Made by a program: the position numbers and the translations under genes. Below are positions 22,001 through 33,960 of a stretch of 64,000 nucleotides of DNA, one piece after another. This DNA comes from Symbiodinium microadriaticum (lineage: Eukaryota; Sar; Dinophyceae; Suessiales; Symbiodiniaceae). The stretch is taken from NCBI GenBank assembly GCA_001939145.1, contig LSRX01000430.1:490219-554218 (forward strand), read 5' to 3'. The notes under the pieces are model-generated. The model was not told the origin of the DNA, searched no databases, and saw nothing but the letters and a program-made list of their open reading frames with translations. The stretch's first letter is position 1. The number at the start of each line of letters is the position of its first letter.

Positions 22001-22904
22001 AGGTGCTACAGCCTGGGCCTGCCTCTCGAAAGTGAATGCAGAGCTGCCGAAGATGCAGAAACAACCAGGCAAAACCCGACTATCCTCGAACCACTGCTGC
22101 AGCCTGCAGCACTTGCCACTGCATAATTTTCAAGGTTGATGGAGCAATGAGTTGATGAATCTTCTCCTGCCAAAATCCGAGCCACACCCAAGTCGATCCT
22201 CAGCAGGAGCTAGGGCGCAATAAGCAGACACCAGCAGGTAGTATAACATGTATATCTGAGCCAATGGATTCATATGTTGGCATTCAAGAAGACTAGCTCC
22301 CAACGGCCGGGGGCCTGTGAGACTACAATCTTGGGTTCCTCCTTAGCACCAGTGTCTGCGGCTTAGCGACTTGGCTGGCCTCTTGCAGTCATGCTGAAGT
22401 GCGGCGATGCGATTTTCCTCGCCTAGCTCTACTTGGTGGTAGTGCCACCACTTCTGCGACATGGATGTATTGAACTTTCGTGGCTCGCACCCCTGGTCGC
22501 CTTTACAACGCTGGCCTTCGAATAAGCCTATCAAATTTTGGCCTCTCTGGTCATAGTAGAAACAGCGATGCCAAGATACTTGGCAGTAAGTAAAGTCAAA
22601 AATGCCTGGTTACTGCCTACTTGCGAGCCGCTAGCTGCGGCTAGCTGGGACGAAGGCTCTACCATGGACAGGGCCGGCGACACAGGACTGGGAGAAACAG
22701 ACGATATGCACTCAGGTGCGTGAATTTCGACAACTCGACAAAAAGCTCATGAGAGGAACTGGACTCATAAGCAATGTTGCTACCGAGTCCAAAACATCCT
22801 AGACAATGCAGTGCACAAATTCCCATGAAAGGAGCTGGACTTGAAAGAATCAGCATGTCAACGCTGCCCAGAGAGTCTCTGGTTGAACCCAATATCAGCT
22901 TCAT
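19080..22904 (-). CDS. Unrecognised gene(s): scattered protein-like exons
   Basis: The clearest exon is 21194-21109 (acceptor CTTCCAG|G, donor G|GTGAAT). It encodes LIKDEVLKYTKKIP and more and has no ATG, so an ORF search misses it. Upstream, 21590-21385 gives a Cys/His-containing helical stretch (AKEHSFSLRKLWHLYSC). About 21345-21290 reads AILERLRRVSTNFGRG. Others on the same strand are 22904-22660, 22534-22343, 20651-20415, about 19758-19552 and about 19190-19080. The last contains one strong membrane helix (ALLVAIVLMMVSSLV). No family was recognised, and gene boundaries inside this span are unknown; at least two genes are likely. Confidence 0.4.
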
Positions 22905-23456
22905 GAGAAGGGATCAAAAAACCCTACAGCCAGCATCAGCAGCATCAACAGAGGCCGGTTTCGCCTACCGAAACCATGCCGAAAGAGGTATCTAGCCCAA
23001 AAAGACACTCCGTGGCAACACAGCTCTGGCCCCTTAGAATCCCAGGCTCACGTTGTGAGGTAGCTCCCCGCTCCGAGGGAGCTTGCGTGATTTCCATGAT
23101 CTATATCTAAATTTAATCCGGGGCTCAGCGCTTGGCAGGACTTTGCCTTGCCGGCAAATGCAGCGAAGTGAAGCGGCGAGAAGCCACACACTCCACCTGC
23201 AACTCTCTTGTCCGTTCATTCGCCGTTCCAGTCTTCAACAGTAAACGAACCCGTCTTGATCAGATGCTAAGCACATCGGCAAAGCATAAGTTGCAGCATG
23301 CGCCCGCCTCTGGATAACTCGTCCCATATCCTTGGAAACCGCTGAGGGCACAGAGCAAAAGCAAATCCCATGAAGCACCCTCGGACATGCTTTAGACAGC
23401 CTAAGCTTGACAGCTCCCACTACGCGTCTCGTCTGTCTCGAGTGTGCCTGCTTCGC

Positions 23457-25127
23457 CTAGCAGCCTAGCAAAACGCCCGGGACGCTCATTTTGACAGCCG
23501 CCTTTTGCTTGGCTTTTTGCTTACATGGCCACTGTTGCCTTAAGCTCCAGTGGTGTTGACAGAGTGTGTGGCCTCGCTTTGCAGGACGATGGCATCGGTA
23601 GCCTTTTCCGTCTGAGATGCGACAAACCGAGGCACCTGGGCGAGCCGCCTCAGGAGGCCGAAGAGGACCCGCTTCGTGCTGCCTCGCCCTCGCAGGCCTC
23701 GCAGGCCTCGCAGGCCTTGGCCTTGGCCGTGACTTGTTTTCGGTCTTCGGCCCAAGGCGCTGGTAGCATCTAAACGAATGATCATCGCAACGGACGCCCG
23801 GCGGCCCAAAGCCATCAGCCGTTTTCACGAGTCTACGTGGTGGCTGAGTGCACCCGGAAACGCCACATGCCTTTCCTCCATGCTGCCAGCATCTTCTCCC
23901 AGCTGCCCCGTGGCCGTCTGTCTCTTCAACACGTCCCCAAGCATGTTTTCTGCATCCAGGCACGCTGCACCCCCCTCCATGCAGCTGGCAGCGATAGCCT
24001 GTTGGCCCATGTTCGTCAGCACGCCTCCGAAATTCACAGGGCCAGCGATTGCACCCCTCTACGATACACCACTTCGCTTTCCCGGAATGCAGCTCACATC
24101 TTCTCCCTGGGGGGCCATTGCTGTCTTGAAGTCGGACAACGGCTCTGGCAAAGCGCTTGCATGACTCGACGTTACACCGTCTGGCGCCATGTTTTACACA
24201 CCTCCAGCCAGCCGGGCCGAAGTTGTCCGCATGCTCAACGCGCCCGGCTGCCAGTGCGTCACAGCCATCCGCGCTGCAGGCCCAAGGCTTCGACTGTTGT
24301 TGCCGCAGTCCCAAGTTCACCCATTTCTGGAGCTCCAACCAAGACCGAGGGAACGGCTTCCTGCGCTGCCACACGAGCTGTCGGCACAGCAGCAAGGCTG
24401 GCAGAAAGCATGGGTTCTGCCTCCCCCGGTACCGGTCATCTTTCATCAACCCGGACAGGCCCAGGTTGGCTAAGCAGACCAACTTTTCCACCCAAGGCCG
24501 CAGATGCCGGAGGCCGTCCTGCTCCGCAGAGCTTGGCACACCATCTGCGACCAATTGGCTGCAAGACATCTCCGTCGCGCAGATTCCGGCACTGATTTGA
24601 ACAACGGCCTGTGCAAGGTCGTCGGCGTTCGGAACTGCCAGCGCTTGTTGCGTTCTGTGCGCAAGTTTCCTGAAAGCATCATCCATCTTCTGAGGCTGAG
24701 CTCGGACAAGGCGCTGCCACTGGGCTACCGCGGGTATCATGACGGAGCATACTTTAGGAACTTTAGAAGCTTGTGCTGATTGCACAGAGACCGGTTCTTC
24801 GCTCTCCTCCGTGCTGGGACACGTGGCCAAGAACACGGATTTGGCTCGTCCTGCACCCTCTGCCTCTCGAAGCCCGGGCTTGCTTTCTACCTGGAAGGTG
24901 ACCCAAGTTACCTCCGACTCAGTCTGCAACTGGGGCTGCAACTTCCGGATGGCTTGCTGGACATCCATGCGTACCTCATGGGCTGCTGCGACGAAAGCGA
25001 CCTCAGCCTCCTTCAACTCGCAATTCTCACCCTTTGGGAAGAAGCGTGCAAGTCGCAGGCCGTACGGCAAGACCTCAGTGACCCAGCCCAACAGTCTGTC
25101 CGGATCCGCTGCACGCACAAGCACCAT
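23457..25127 (-). CDS. Cys/His zinc-repeat protein with C-terminal WRC-type motif
   Basis: Single uninterrupted frame. Numbering starts at the open frame's first codon (TTG at 25169). The first ATG is residue 15 (25127), and an in-frame TAA lies just upstream. Residues 298-464 hold five repeats with identical spacing, C-x4-C-x20-C-x2-H: C298/C303/C324/H327, C332/C337/C358/H361, C368/C373/C394/H397, C401/C406/C427/H430 and C435/C440/C461/H464. Each has G-x-x-G-x-R/Y/W-like residues before the third Cys. They resemble EsV-1-7 repeats of brown algae and their viruses (C-x4-C-x16-C-x2-H) but are four residues longer. After an Arg/Pro/Ala-rich linker comes C516-x9-C526-x10-C537-x2-H540, exactly the WRC spacing of plant growth-regulating factors. 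It is probably a nuclear zinc-binding regulator (inference). The N-terminal 290 residues are unrecognised. Confidence 0.85.
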   Translation of the reverse strand: MVLVRAADPDRLLGWVTEVLPYGLRLARFFPKGENCELKEAEVAFVAAAHEVRMDVQQAIRKLQPQLQTESEVTWVTFQVESKPGLREAEGAGRAKSVFLATCPSTEESEEPVSVQSAQASKVPKVCSVMIPAVAQWQRLVRAQPQKMDDAFRKLAHRTQQALAVPNADDLAQAVVQISAGICATEMSCSQLVADGVPSSAEQDGLRHLRPWVEKLVCLANLGLSGLMKDDRYRGRQNPCFLPALLLCRQLVWQRRKPFPRSWLELQKWVNLGLRQQQSKPWACSADGCDALAAGRVEHADNFGPAGWRCVKHGARRCNVESCKRFARAVVRLQDSNGPPGRRCELHSGKAKWCIVEGCNRWPCEFRRRADEHGPTGYRCQLHGGGCSVPGCRKHAWGRVEETDGHGAAGRRCWQHGGKACGVSGCTQPPRRLVKTADGFGPPGVRCDDHSFRCYQRLGPKTENKSRPRPRPARPARPARARQHEAGPLRPPEAARPGASVCRISDGKGYRCHRPAKRGHTLCQHHWSLRQQWPCKQKAKQKAAVKMSVPGVLLGC

Positions 25128-25229
25128 CCGGCAGCTGCCAGCACAACTCGACAGTGCCGTTAATCTCAAGCAGAATTAGCGTTGGTTGAGGTGCGTGCCT
25201 TGCTCAACCATGCCAGGCAAATGTCTACG

Positions 25230-26766
25230 AAGGACTGGGTTTGGATATGTGATCCATAATTAGTCGGTATCCCCCCATCTGGATTCCCCCCTGCTGTGAG
25301 CCCAGTGGCAAGCAGGCAGCATCTGACAAATTCAGACAAGCAACAGCGCAAGAATCCAGCAAGGGATTCTTCGGGGTAATCTCGCTACTTAGCATCCTAC
25401 CTGTGCCGGCAATACTGACTGAGCTTGCCAAAGAACTAGGCATGACAATCTCACTGCCTCCAAGTAGCTCATCCTCCAGCTGCTGCGCCAACTGAGCGAT
25501 TGTCTTAGCGTCGTCGCTGAGGCACGCCTCGACCAGAAGACACCAGAAGGTGCGCGAAGAGGGCACCTCAGCAGCACTGCAACACATCTGCAGCAGATGG
25601 CTCCTCCGCTTTTGTACGTTGCCACCAAGGAGCTGCCAAAAAGGACTCCTGTTCAAAACAGTTGCCGAAACGCATGGAAAGTTTCTGTGTTACACCCAGC
25701 ACAGTATATATCGAGAGCCAATCACACTCACACTTTCGACCGAAGCCGGCGCCCAAATTCCCCATATCCAACCAACCCGGCATTACAGCAAGCTCGGATT
25801 CGAGCGGCTCTACCGACATCGACACACTTCACGTAATCTCAACCAGAGCGAGAAGGTGCAGCTGCATTCAATATACTCCTGCTCTTCCGTTTGGCCTGTA
25901 GACTCGGCGAACGCCTTCCTGCCGAGTCGCTTTTCAGAACGAAACGCATGCAAACAGCCCCACTATCTCCATTACCCCTGCAATGCAGCAGGGCTCATGA
26001 TGAAGTCGCTGTTCTGGTCATACGCAGATCTTCGCTCAGGATCTGAAAGGACCTGCAGCTTCAGGCTTGCACTTACTAACAGACATTGTACATCCAGTCA
26101 CTCATCCATTCCACAGAATCGAGGCTCACGGTGCGGCCTTAATGATACAAAGATCATCAAGAGGTCATGACATTTGCAAGTCTATGATGGCCTCATAGGC
26201 TTCCTGTAGTTCCTGGAACTTCTCTGTGGCTTGTGGGTCGTTCTGGTTCTTGTCCTGTGAGCGGCAGCAGAAGTCCGGACAAGCTGGAAGCTCTCGATGT
26301 TGAGCTTTAGTATCAATGAACAGACCAAGCTTCTTGCAGACTTGCTTTCATGATCTTTCATGACAAGCATTAAGACTATCTACATGGAACACATGATGGC
26401 CAGGTCACTGGGTGCAGCTTCAATGCCTAAGTCGGACGAGTGTGATCCTGCTTGGCAAGACTGGGATGGACTGGGTGCCTGGCAAGCTTCCGATACCTTG
26501 CGGGATGCAACGGTCCAGTCGCTCAAACCCGCGAAATATATCTCCATGAACAATAAGTCTTACTTAGTTACTTGGATCGTGCTGTAGGTCTGCCTGCGGA
26601 GCGCACGACACAATCGAAAAATACTATGAAGGTCGGTCTACGTAGGCCCATCCTCTCCTATCTTCTTCGGAAACTCCGAAACTTAGTCGACTTAGTCTCC
26701 GACTGCAATTTGATGTCATCGGAGCTGGCATCTGGAGCTACGCCCAGAATCCTTGGACGTCGACGT
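25230..26766 (-). CDS. J-domain (DnaJ/Hsp40-like) protein, multi-exon
   Basis: A complete J-domain is split over four exons. 26766-26704 carries ILGVAPDASSDDIK. 26496-26472 is a 25-nt microexon (YRKLARHP). 26254-26192 runs from DKNQ to LQEAYE. The fourth, from 26052, starts VLSDPERRSAYD. Phases agree throughout and the HPD motif is rebuilt across a splice. Introns are GT-AG, GT-AG and GC-AG. J-domains stimulate Hsp70 ATPase. Helix II is two residues shorter than usual before HPD. Later exons are likely at 25918 to about 25845 (acidic, then C-x-C) and 25648-25401 (donor CAG|GTAGGA), with a C-terminal piece near 25290-25230. The true start and the residues before ILGV were not fixed. No Cys-rich DnaJ zinc centre or G/F region was seen, so a class III J-protein is most likely. 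Confidence 0.85.
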
Positions 26767-27617
26767 CTAAGAAACTCAATGCCACCGGCCTTTCGCTCAA
26801 ACACCCATGGTCAACATCCAAGGAGCTGGTAGTAAGTGCCTCCACTAACAGCCTCCGCAACCGCCTGGCGGACACGTGACATGGGGGCTCGATGTGGTCT
26901 CCAGGCTTTCATGACCAGGGCACGTCTTGTGCTCTGCTCGGCGCGGTCATTTGGAGATGCTTACGCTTGGACTCCCATGGTCTAGTAGACGGAGGCCGAC
27001 CTCATCCGCCATCAGCGCCGGGTAGGGCCGGAATTAGGTTGCTTGGTTTTTGTTGCAGGGCAAGTGATCGATGCACTAGGTCACCAGGCCCTGAGTTCTT
27101 GCAAATACACAGATCCAACATGCAGCACACTACAGATCCGACTGTGTGAAACTGCTTTGACGGCTCCGGCAAGGCTAGAGGTGTAAAAAATGTGTCCGCA
27201 ATTGCGACGCCTGCATTCGCCACTTCTTCACCCACTCTCTCTCTTGCTTGCTTGCTCTCTTCCTTCCTTCCTTTTGGGAAAGGTCTGTGCACTCTCTCTC
27301 TCTGTCTCTCTGTTGCTGTCTCTCCCTCTGCCGTGCCGTCCTCAAGGATCACTGCCTAGATGGTAGCGTGTCACATAAGTTGCATTGGTCAGATGGCTGA
27401 GGAACAAAAAACGGCAGCAGCACAAACACAAATGAGTCTGCGTGTCAGAGGTTTTGCAACTCAGGGGTCGACTGCATGCTGTGCATGTCCGCATTTAATC
27501 CAGTCATGAACACATCTGAATTAGCAATCAGCATTTGCGGAATGACGGGTTCAGCCACAATCTGTCATGCAAGCCTCTTGGGAAGCGAGGCTTTCAGCAG
27601 CCTGGCTCTGAACGCGT
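26767..27617. other. Spacer; polypyrimidine tract
   Basis: No convincing exon. A long TC-rich tract (about 27215-27335, CTCTCT and TTCCTTCC runs) lies here. The first exon of the J-domain gene may be hidden in this interval. Confidence 0.35.
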
Positions 27618-28933
27618 TCACGGCGACACGCTAGACTGTCGCATATTGTCGCAAAGCGAAATTGCCAGAACGCCGCTTACAGACCGATCGGCAACGTCTG
27701 CGAAGCCACGGACGGCCTGGAAGTCAGCCTCCACTGAGCGCTCCACACCTTCCATCGCACGCTCAAGGATGCGAAGATCCTGGTCACCAAGAACACCACA
27801 GCACTGTTCTTCTAGCTGCCCTCGCATACGAGCAGTACGAAGCATGCCTTGTTCAACAGGCCGAGATCTTCCGCGACCACCGCATCTGCTGGCTTTGCCT
27901 CCATCAAGGACTGGCCTGCACGGTGGGGCGAAGTCCCGATCTTCAGATTCACTCCGAATCTTCACTCCTGCTCTGCAGGTCGAACGCCCTAATGTTGACT
28001 TCATAAGTCTAAAGCCACCTAAATTAAAACAAAATTGACCCCCAGCGCTCAATTATAAACCCCCCCTTCACTTACAAAGCCCGATCCGTGGAACACAATA
28101 AAAATCTCGCTTCCGGATCTTGCTGTGATATTATACTTCTGTACCTTTTGTTTGTACTACGACGACCGACACCCCTCAATAATCATTGCCCTCTGCCTGG
28201 GCCTGAAACCAATCAAGGGAATAATATGTTTAGGAAGTGAACATTAAACCCGAAACGAAGAACCGATTCCCGGATCCCTGGAAATGCTTTGGAAGCCTTC
28301 CACCTCCAACGCAGGCACCGCAACTGATGCGCCGATCCTGAGAGCTTCCCGGAAGAGTCGTGCAAGTTACTGCGCAAGCAAAGAAACGAAGGGGAGCCGG
28401 TAAAAGCGCAAGGCCGGGGCAAGTGATCTAGCGAAAGGATGCTTCGAAAGGTTCGGAGCCAGTTGACGACTTGGTTGCCGAAGTCACGGCCAATCAACCC
28501 GCGTCACCTCTACACCTTCCACCCCTAATTTTGAAGTCACCTTACTGAAGTGGCAAACCGCACGAAACAAAAGAAAATGGTCTCCACTTATATAACACCA
28601 GGCCACTTACAATCAATGCACTTCTGGTCAGATTGCGGCAAACTGGTGAGAGTCGCTTGCGACATAAGGGGTCGCAGTTCAGTCTAGTCCCTTTCAGACA
28701 ATGGCCACACGAGAGAATTCGAATCGTGATTCGTGATTGCATGTTGCTGGCTACCCATTCGCATCATGCTCGTGTTCCTGTGGCCACATGCGGCCGACTG
28801 TTGGTGCGAATAGCTGCGGCGCCCCAACACTTTCCAAAATTCTCGACAGCTCTTCAACTGCGGCATGGTCGCTCCACGAAGCTGTCTGCAATGCCGAGGG
28901 CCTGCAACGACAGGAAAGCGACTTGCTTTGCAA
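27618..28933 (-). CDS. Unrecognised gene: protein-like exons
   Basis: About 27850-27640 encodes a helical, acidic stretch (LGDQDLRILERAMEGVERS followed by VEADFQAVRG), very unlike its other frames. 28885-28751 gives a second good stretch (AAVEELSRILESVGAPQLF) preceded by a GCAG acceptor. The two were not phased together. 28060-28500 between them is AT-richer and shows only a weak minus-strand fragment. No family recognised. Confidence 0.4.
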
Positions 28934-28989
28934 ACCCTACAACAAGCATGACGACGCACAGCCAAGCTGACAGCTCGATGATGGCTCCA

Positions 28990-29626
28990 TGCTGAGCGAG
29001 GTGCCAAGGCCGAAAGAAGGCCGCCGGCAACGGGACCTCTGCTTTGTGCCCTATGGCCCTATGATGGGTCTTCTTCGAAGTTCAATCAACAGGCAGTCTG
29101 TTTGCGCTCGCGCCTTCGGAGCTCAGCCTCAGCACTCACAACTCACAGTGAGCTGCGATGATCTGCGACGTCTAGCTTCGTCTGACGCGACTTCTCCCCA
29201 AAGCTTCCGTGAAGGCTGGCGCGAGCTGAGGTCCAGGACTCAGCTCGCGCCAGCGCATCCTCGTCACTCAGCTCCTGACCGGGCCCTCCACGCTCCCAAG
29301 GCAAGGAGGGCGGAGTGTGCATGTGAGGCAACGGAAAAACGGAGCGACTCGCAGATACGCGGACCTTAAATCCATTCACAAACCCGAAAACACCCAACAC
29401 CGCGAAGGGTCTGAGTAGGTGTCTGAGTCTTTGATCCGCGGATCACCCCGCCCCCCTCCCCCCCCCTCAAGAGTGGGGCAAAGGCGCCTTTGAGCATTGT
29501 CGCTTTCTTTCTGGGGGCCCCGAGAAGCGACACGAAGCTGATCTCCCCTCTCCCCAAGTTGAAGACTGAACTGCGCCTCTCCAGCCGGATATCGCACCTG
29601 ATTCGCATGGAGATAAATCAACTTAC
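28990..29626. other. No clear gene
   Basis: Frames on both strands are open but not protein-like. A short C-rich run (29446-29469) interrupts the region. I see no phased exons. Confidence 0.3.
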
Positions 29627-30715
29627 ACGTTGTTCGACACAGGCAGACCGGAAGAATTGCAGCTGCGCGGCAGGAATGCCACGGACAAGCAGCTCGTTTC
29701 GGAGGTCTTCAACCTGGCAGTAAGATGTCTCCAATGACCGAGTGCGATGTGCTTCCACAGTTGATTGCCTCGCTCTCTTCCACAACGGCCACCAACTCTC
29801 CTGTGGGCAGACAGATCAGGGAGGCCTTCTAGGCTGTAGATATAGATAAAGCAACAGGGACCTCCCTCGCTAAAGCTGGCTGCATTGAAATGGCAAGTCT
29901 GCCTTCCACTCGAGCGATGAGCTGCTTCTCGCTCCAAGAAGAAATGATAACCTGGCAAAACGAGGAGATGCTGTGAGCATGTTGCGGCTCGGGAAGTAAC
30001 TGCCAAGGCCTGGCCTCAGAGACCTTGGAGTCGTCAACCAGGCGCCAGAACTCGTCCTCCGTCACGTTTCCTCAGTGTTTGACAGCTGCAGGGCTCGGTC
30101 TGGCAATAGGATGGGAGAGACTTGACTGTGCCTCTCATTGACTTCACATCAAGTCAGGCGACCGGCCGACTCAGCCTGCGTCTGCAAATCCTCAATTAAA
30201 AAGAGCAACATCACTTGCGACTCCCCCAAGTCGGCCAGTGCACGTCCGGCCTCCAGCGCAGGTGCCTGGGCCACTGCGCCGAACCGGCGGATGTCCTGAG
30301 TCCAGATCCACGTCTTCAAGGAGCGGCGGCGACCAATCGCGAGTGAAGACGTGGCAGCTGTCGACGAGCAGACGCTGCGGTCTTTGCGCTGCCAAGCATC
30401 CGTCGTCAGTGGGTTGCCGATCTTTTTCAGTCTGTGCGGCCCACATACCTCACGAAAGCCCTGCTTCAAGCAAGCCAGGCTCTGCAGCATCTTCAACCGA
30501 ACCTCCGTTACGGAATGTATCACAAGTCCAGTCTCGAGACTGTCCGAACCGCTGAGACGACCCCGGACGCCTTCGGCTTGAAGCCCTGACACGGCCCCAT
30601 CGACAAAACTGCTGCCCAGGTCACGAAGCAAACCGTGCTCAAAGAACCGACGAGGACGAGAAGTCCAAGAAAGGCAAAAGACGAGCCTCGAAATTGACAA
30701 TGGTAGTCCGTGCAC
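29627..30715 (-). CDS. Unrecognised gene: exons with good splice signals
   Basis: The frame 30715-30149 is the longest (188 codons) and protein-like throughout (helical and basic in the middle, ending in LIEDLQTQAESAGRLT). Downstream, about 30065-29985 reads TEDEFWRLVDDSKVSEARP. Then 29713-29627 (acceptor GCCAG|G, donor GT|GTAAGT) reads VEDLRNELLVRGIPAAQLQF. The three may form one gene, but the connecting phases were not proven. No family was recognised; the last exon resembles no catalytic domain I know. Confidence 0.45.
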
Positions 30716-30966
30716 ACATGCCCCCGTTGCTGCAGGACAGTTTCATACAGTTTCTGCTGCTGTTGCAACTTTCACAGACACTGCTGGCCGCTTTACAAAC
30801 TGCGACAGCACTTCAGTTGTCAGTATCCTGTCCAGTGGCCTTGACGTCGACCCAGCCGCGGCATGGCGACAATTTAGCAAACACGCGTCTTGTCTTAAAC
30901 AGAACCTGTGTTACTGTTGGAGATGGCTCGGTGCGTCCTGCCTCTCAAGTGCCACACTTCAAATGA

Positions 30967-31385
30967 TGCACTGCATCTGCAGCTGCTGGTGAGATTGTCC
31001 ATAAAGCGTCTCAGTCTCAGGGATGTCTGACAGAGCCCAAGATGTGAAGGTCAGTCTTTAGCTTTCGCTGCGTTCAGACACAAGACCTACAGTAGCTGGA
31101 CTTCCAACCAACAGCTTTTTCGTGTCTAGCCACCTGTTTGGCATCCTACACATGGCGAAACGCCTTTTTCTTGCTGCGAAGCCACCAAAGCGCCGGGCCT
31201 CAAGCTAAAGTCTTGGCGAAGTCCTTGTTATCCAGCATCTTGCTGTACGGGCTTTTGTCCAGCTTGCTCTTCGCCTGCCCAATCCAGGAAACAACCTGAA
31301 GAGACAGACCTTTACATAAGCCTGGACCTCAGTAGGTTCGAATATTATTGCTGTTAAAGATCATACAGAATTACAGTACATATAC
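30967..31385. other. Spacer, nothing recognised
   Basis: No exon signal on either strand. Confidence 0.35.
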
Positions 31386-31439
31386 ATACAGTGATATATA
31401 TATATATATACTACATATATATATATATATATATATTGT

Positions 31440-31471
<32 letters not shown>

Positions 31472-31626
31472 CATACATACGCACATACATAAACACATAC
31501 ATGCATGCATGCATACATACATACATTACATGCATATCCAAATGAATAAATACATTTATTTATTTATATAGCTGTGTGTGTGTGTGTGCGTGTGCCTGTG
31601 TGTCCCTCTGTGTGTCTGTGTGCATA
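31386..31626. repeat. TA / ATAC / ATGC / TG compound microsatellite
   Basis: (TA)n at about 31393-31438, (ATAC)n at about 31440-31500, ATGC units near 31500-31530, then a TG-rich stretch to about 31625. Confidence 0.93.
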
Positions 31627-31971
31627 AAACATCAAGCCTCGCCACCTCTGCTACTCAAACAAATCGGATGCCAGGTGGCCATTTCCGGGGCACTTGTCAC
31701 ATCCTTGGTTGCCAGCAAGGCAGCTTGCTCGATACGAATTCTCCAAGGGCCATCGGTTGCAAACAATCGAAACTGATAACTTGCACGGTGCTCGCACGAG
31801 TACGGGTGCCACGGATCGCACCTGGACCAAGACAGTAATGCCTATAAAAGGTCTGCAGGCCGACGAACGACACAGCAGTTCTAAAACGACGGAATGTATT
31901 CTGGGTTTCACGGCACCCCTCCCATCGCGGACGCTGGAAGCAAGTGATGTACTTAAGAGAATACCTGGATC

Positions 31972-33960
31972 TCAAGCCCGAGTTCTGCGGAGCTGGAACT
32001 GTAGGCAGCAAGGCTCTAAGTGGCAAAGCCCATCGTCACGCAATCGCTTATTCACGGCTGCATTTACCTTGCAGCCTGCTGAAACTCTGTGAACTGACTG
32101 CCGCGCTACGTCTGCGGCGAGGATTGCTACAGCTATTGCGTGCTGAGTAGCTTTGGGTGGCTCGAATTTCTGCAGCTCTTTCAGCTTGTCCATCTTGTGA
32201 GGGACCTATCAGTTCCAAGGGTCTTGGACACGCCGAGCTCGCTGCCCCACGGAACTTCGACTTGATGGGCCTTTCCACGGTCCACTTGCGTGGCCAGTCC
32301 CTGGATGCGAAAGTGAAATCCAAATGTGGACTGCTGGAAGCTTTGAGGCAATGCATTGCCCACACACGAAGGACGAAGGCCAAACAATGCTTGGCTGAGC
32401 TGGCAAACCCTGGAGTTCGCCTCAGGTCCGCCCACTCGACCCGTCATCCTGGCCGTGGCAGCAGCTTCTCTCGCTCCTGGTGCCACGAGATGGCAGCTTG
32501 ATGCAATTCCTCTCTGTGCCATCTGGATGCAACATATCTGCTACCATGGCTGTGCAGGTGCCTTTGACCGCGGTGAAGTAGGCTGGCGCAGGGATGCCGA
32601 CATGAGCAAAAGATGGACAAGCACAGAGTGCCACAACGAAGCAGGCCTTGGTCCGTGAGAGAAAGGGGGGCATGCATTTCGAAGGAGTACCTCAACAGGA
32701 GCATCGTCACATTCGAACATGATAATTGACCAAAACTTGCGACTCTGTCACAGGGACAATTGCCATCCGGCCCGCTAGATCGGATCTCTTCGGTCACGTG
32801 TTGTCCAGCTGGTTGACCCCGTACTGCGTGAAGAGCATCTGAGCTAACATGGCCAGCAGCAGACAGCATGTCATCATGATATGTTGTCGCCGGTTGAGAG
32901 CATTGACTCGCAAGCTCGGGAGATGAACGACTCAAACCAAGACTCTTCCGACAACATCGACGAAGGCTGCACTAGAACTGCCGGATGCTCTCGGCCTCCC
33001 CGACCAAGGGCTGCTCAGGCGAATCACGTGAACTAAGGTTGCTCACCGTGAGAAGGTACCTGGCAAAGGGCATCCGGTTTGGTCACAGCGAGTGGGGGAA
33101 AATTGATGGCAACAAGCATCATCTCCAACTGGCGCATGCATCCTGGAAATATCAGATTCTGCCAGCTAGCGTCTGCTAAACATCGCATGACAAAGTTAGG
33201 TGATGTAGACTTAATGTAGACTACTCGGGAAAGCTTTTGGGGCACTTGTGGGACATGCCGTCATTCCTTTGCCAGCACCAACGACTCCGGAGTGATTGAA
33301 CATAGAACAAGCAGCTGGAGGAGATCCACTTGCGTACTGCCTCAGAGGCCCGCGGACCCGGGCACCAATCCGGCGCGAAGAAGGGATGTTCACCGCCGAC
33401 CGGTTCCTCCTCCAACATTGCGGCCATCGTAGTCTTTGCCAAATTGTGTCGTACAGCTGGGGCCACCACATCCTCGCACAAATGCCACCCGTCTTCTGGG
33501 CATGTCGATTCCTCAAGAAGTCAGCACCAAGGTCACCAAAAGAGGTAAGGTGAATCACAAGTTCGTCCTCCGTCGCTTGCCGCGATTTCCAGGCGGCCTC
33601 CGCTCAAGAACAGTGCAAAATACGGGCAAGGGTTCCCAAGGGTTCCATGATGATTCCATCTCTAAACTGCGAGGCCGCCTTGCCCAGGTCGTAAATCGCA
33701 TCCCACCTCCTAAGTTCCAGTTCCAAGTGGGGTTCTCCACTTGGCTGATTCGGAGGACCGGGTCTTGTGCTTTGAGCACCGTGCAATTCACCAGTGGTCA
33801 AGTCCTGGAGACGCACTCCAATTCGTGACACCGGCGAATTGAACCTCCCAGGAGCCCAAGGAAAGCTCACCACATGCAGCCGTCGGATACTAGCAGATTG
33901 CTTGAGTCTTGGAAGGAGCTTCGGATACACCGAGACTTCCTTGGAGGCGTGACGTGGCTT
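31972..33960 (-). CDS. Unrecognised gene(s): protein-like exons
   Basis: Several minus-strand stretches look coding. About 33960-33604 reads RLHVVSFPWAPGRFNSPVSR and on to an acidic helix. 33481 to about 33340 contains CEDVVAPAVRHNLAKTTMAA and ends at a GTACGC donor. 32655-32480 has a hydrophobic start (KACFVVALCACPSFAH), perhaps a signal or membrane segment. 32193-31975 starts MDKLKELQKFEPPKATQHAI. No domain recognised. They may belong to one or two genes; the phase between exons was not resolved. Confidence 0.4.
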
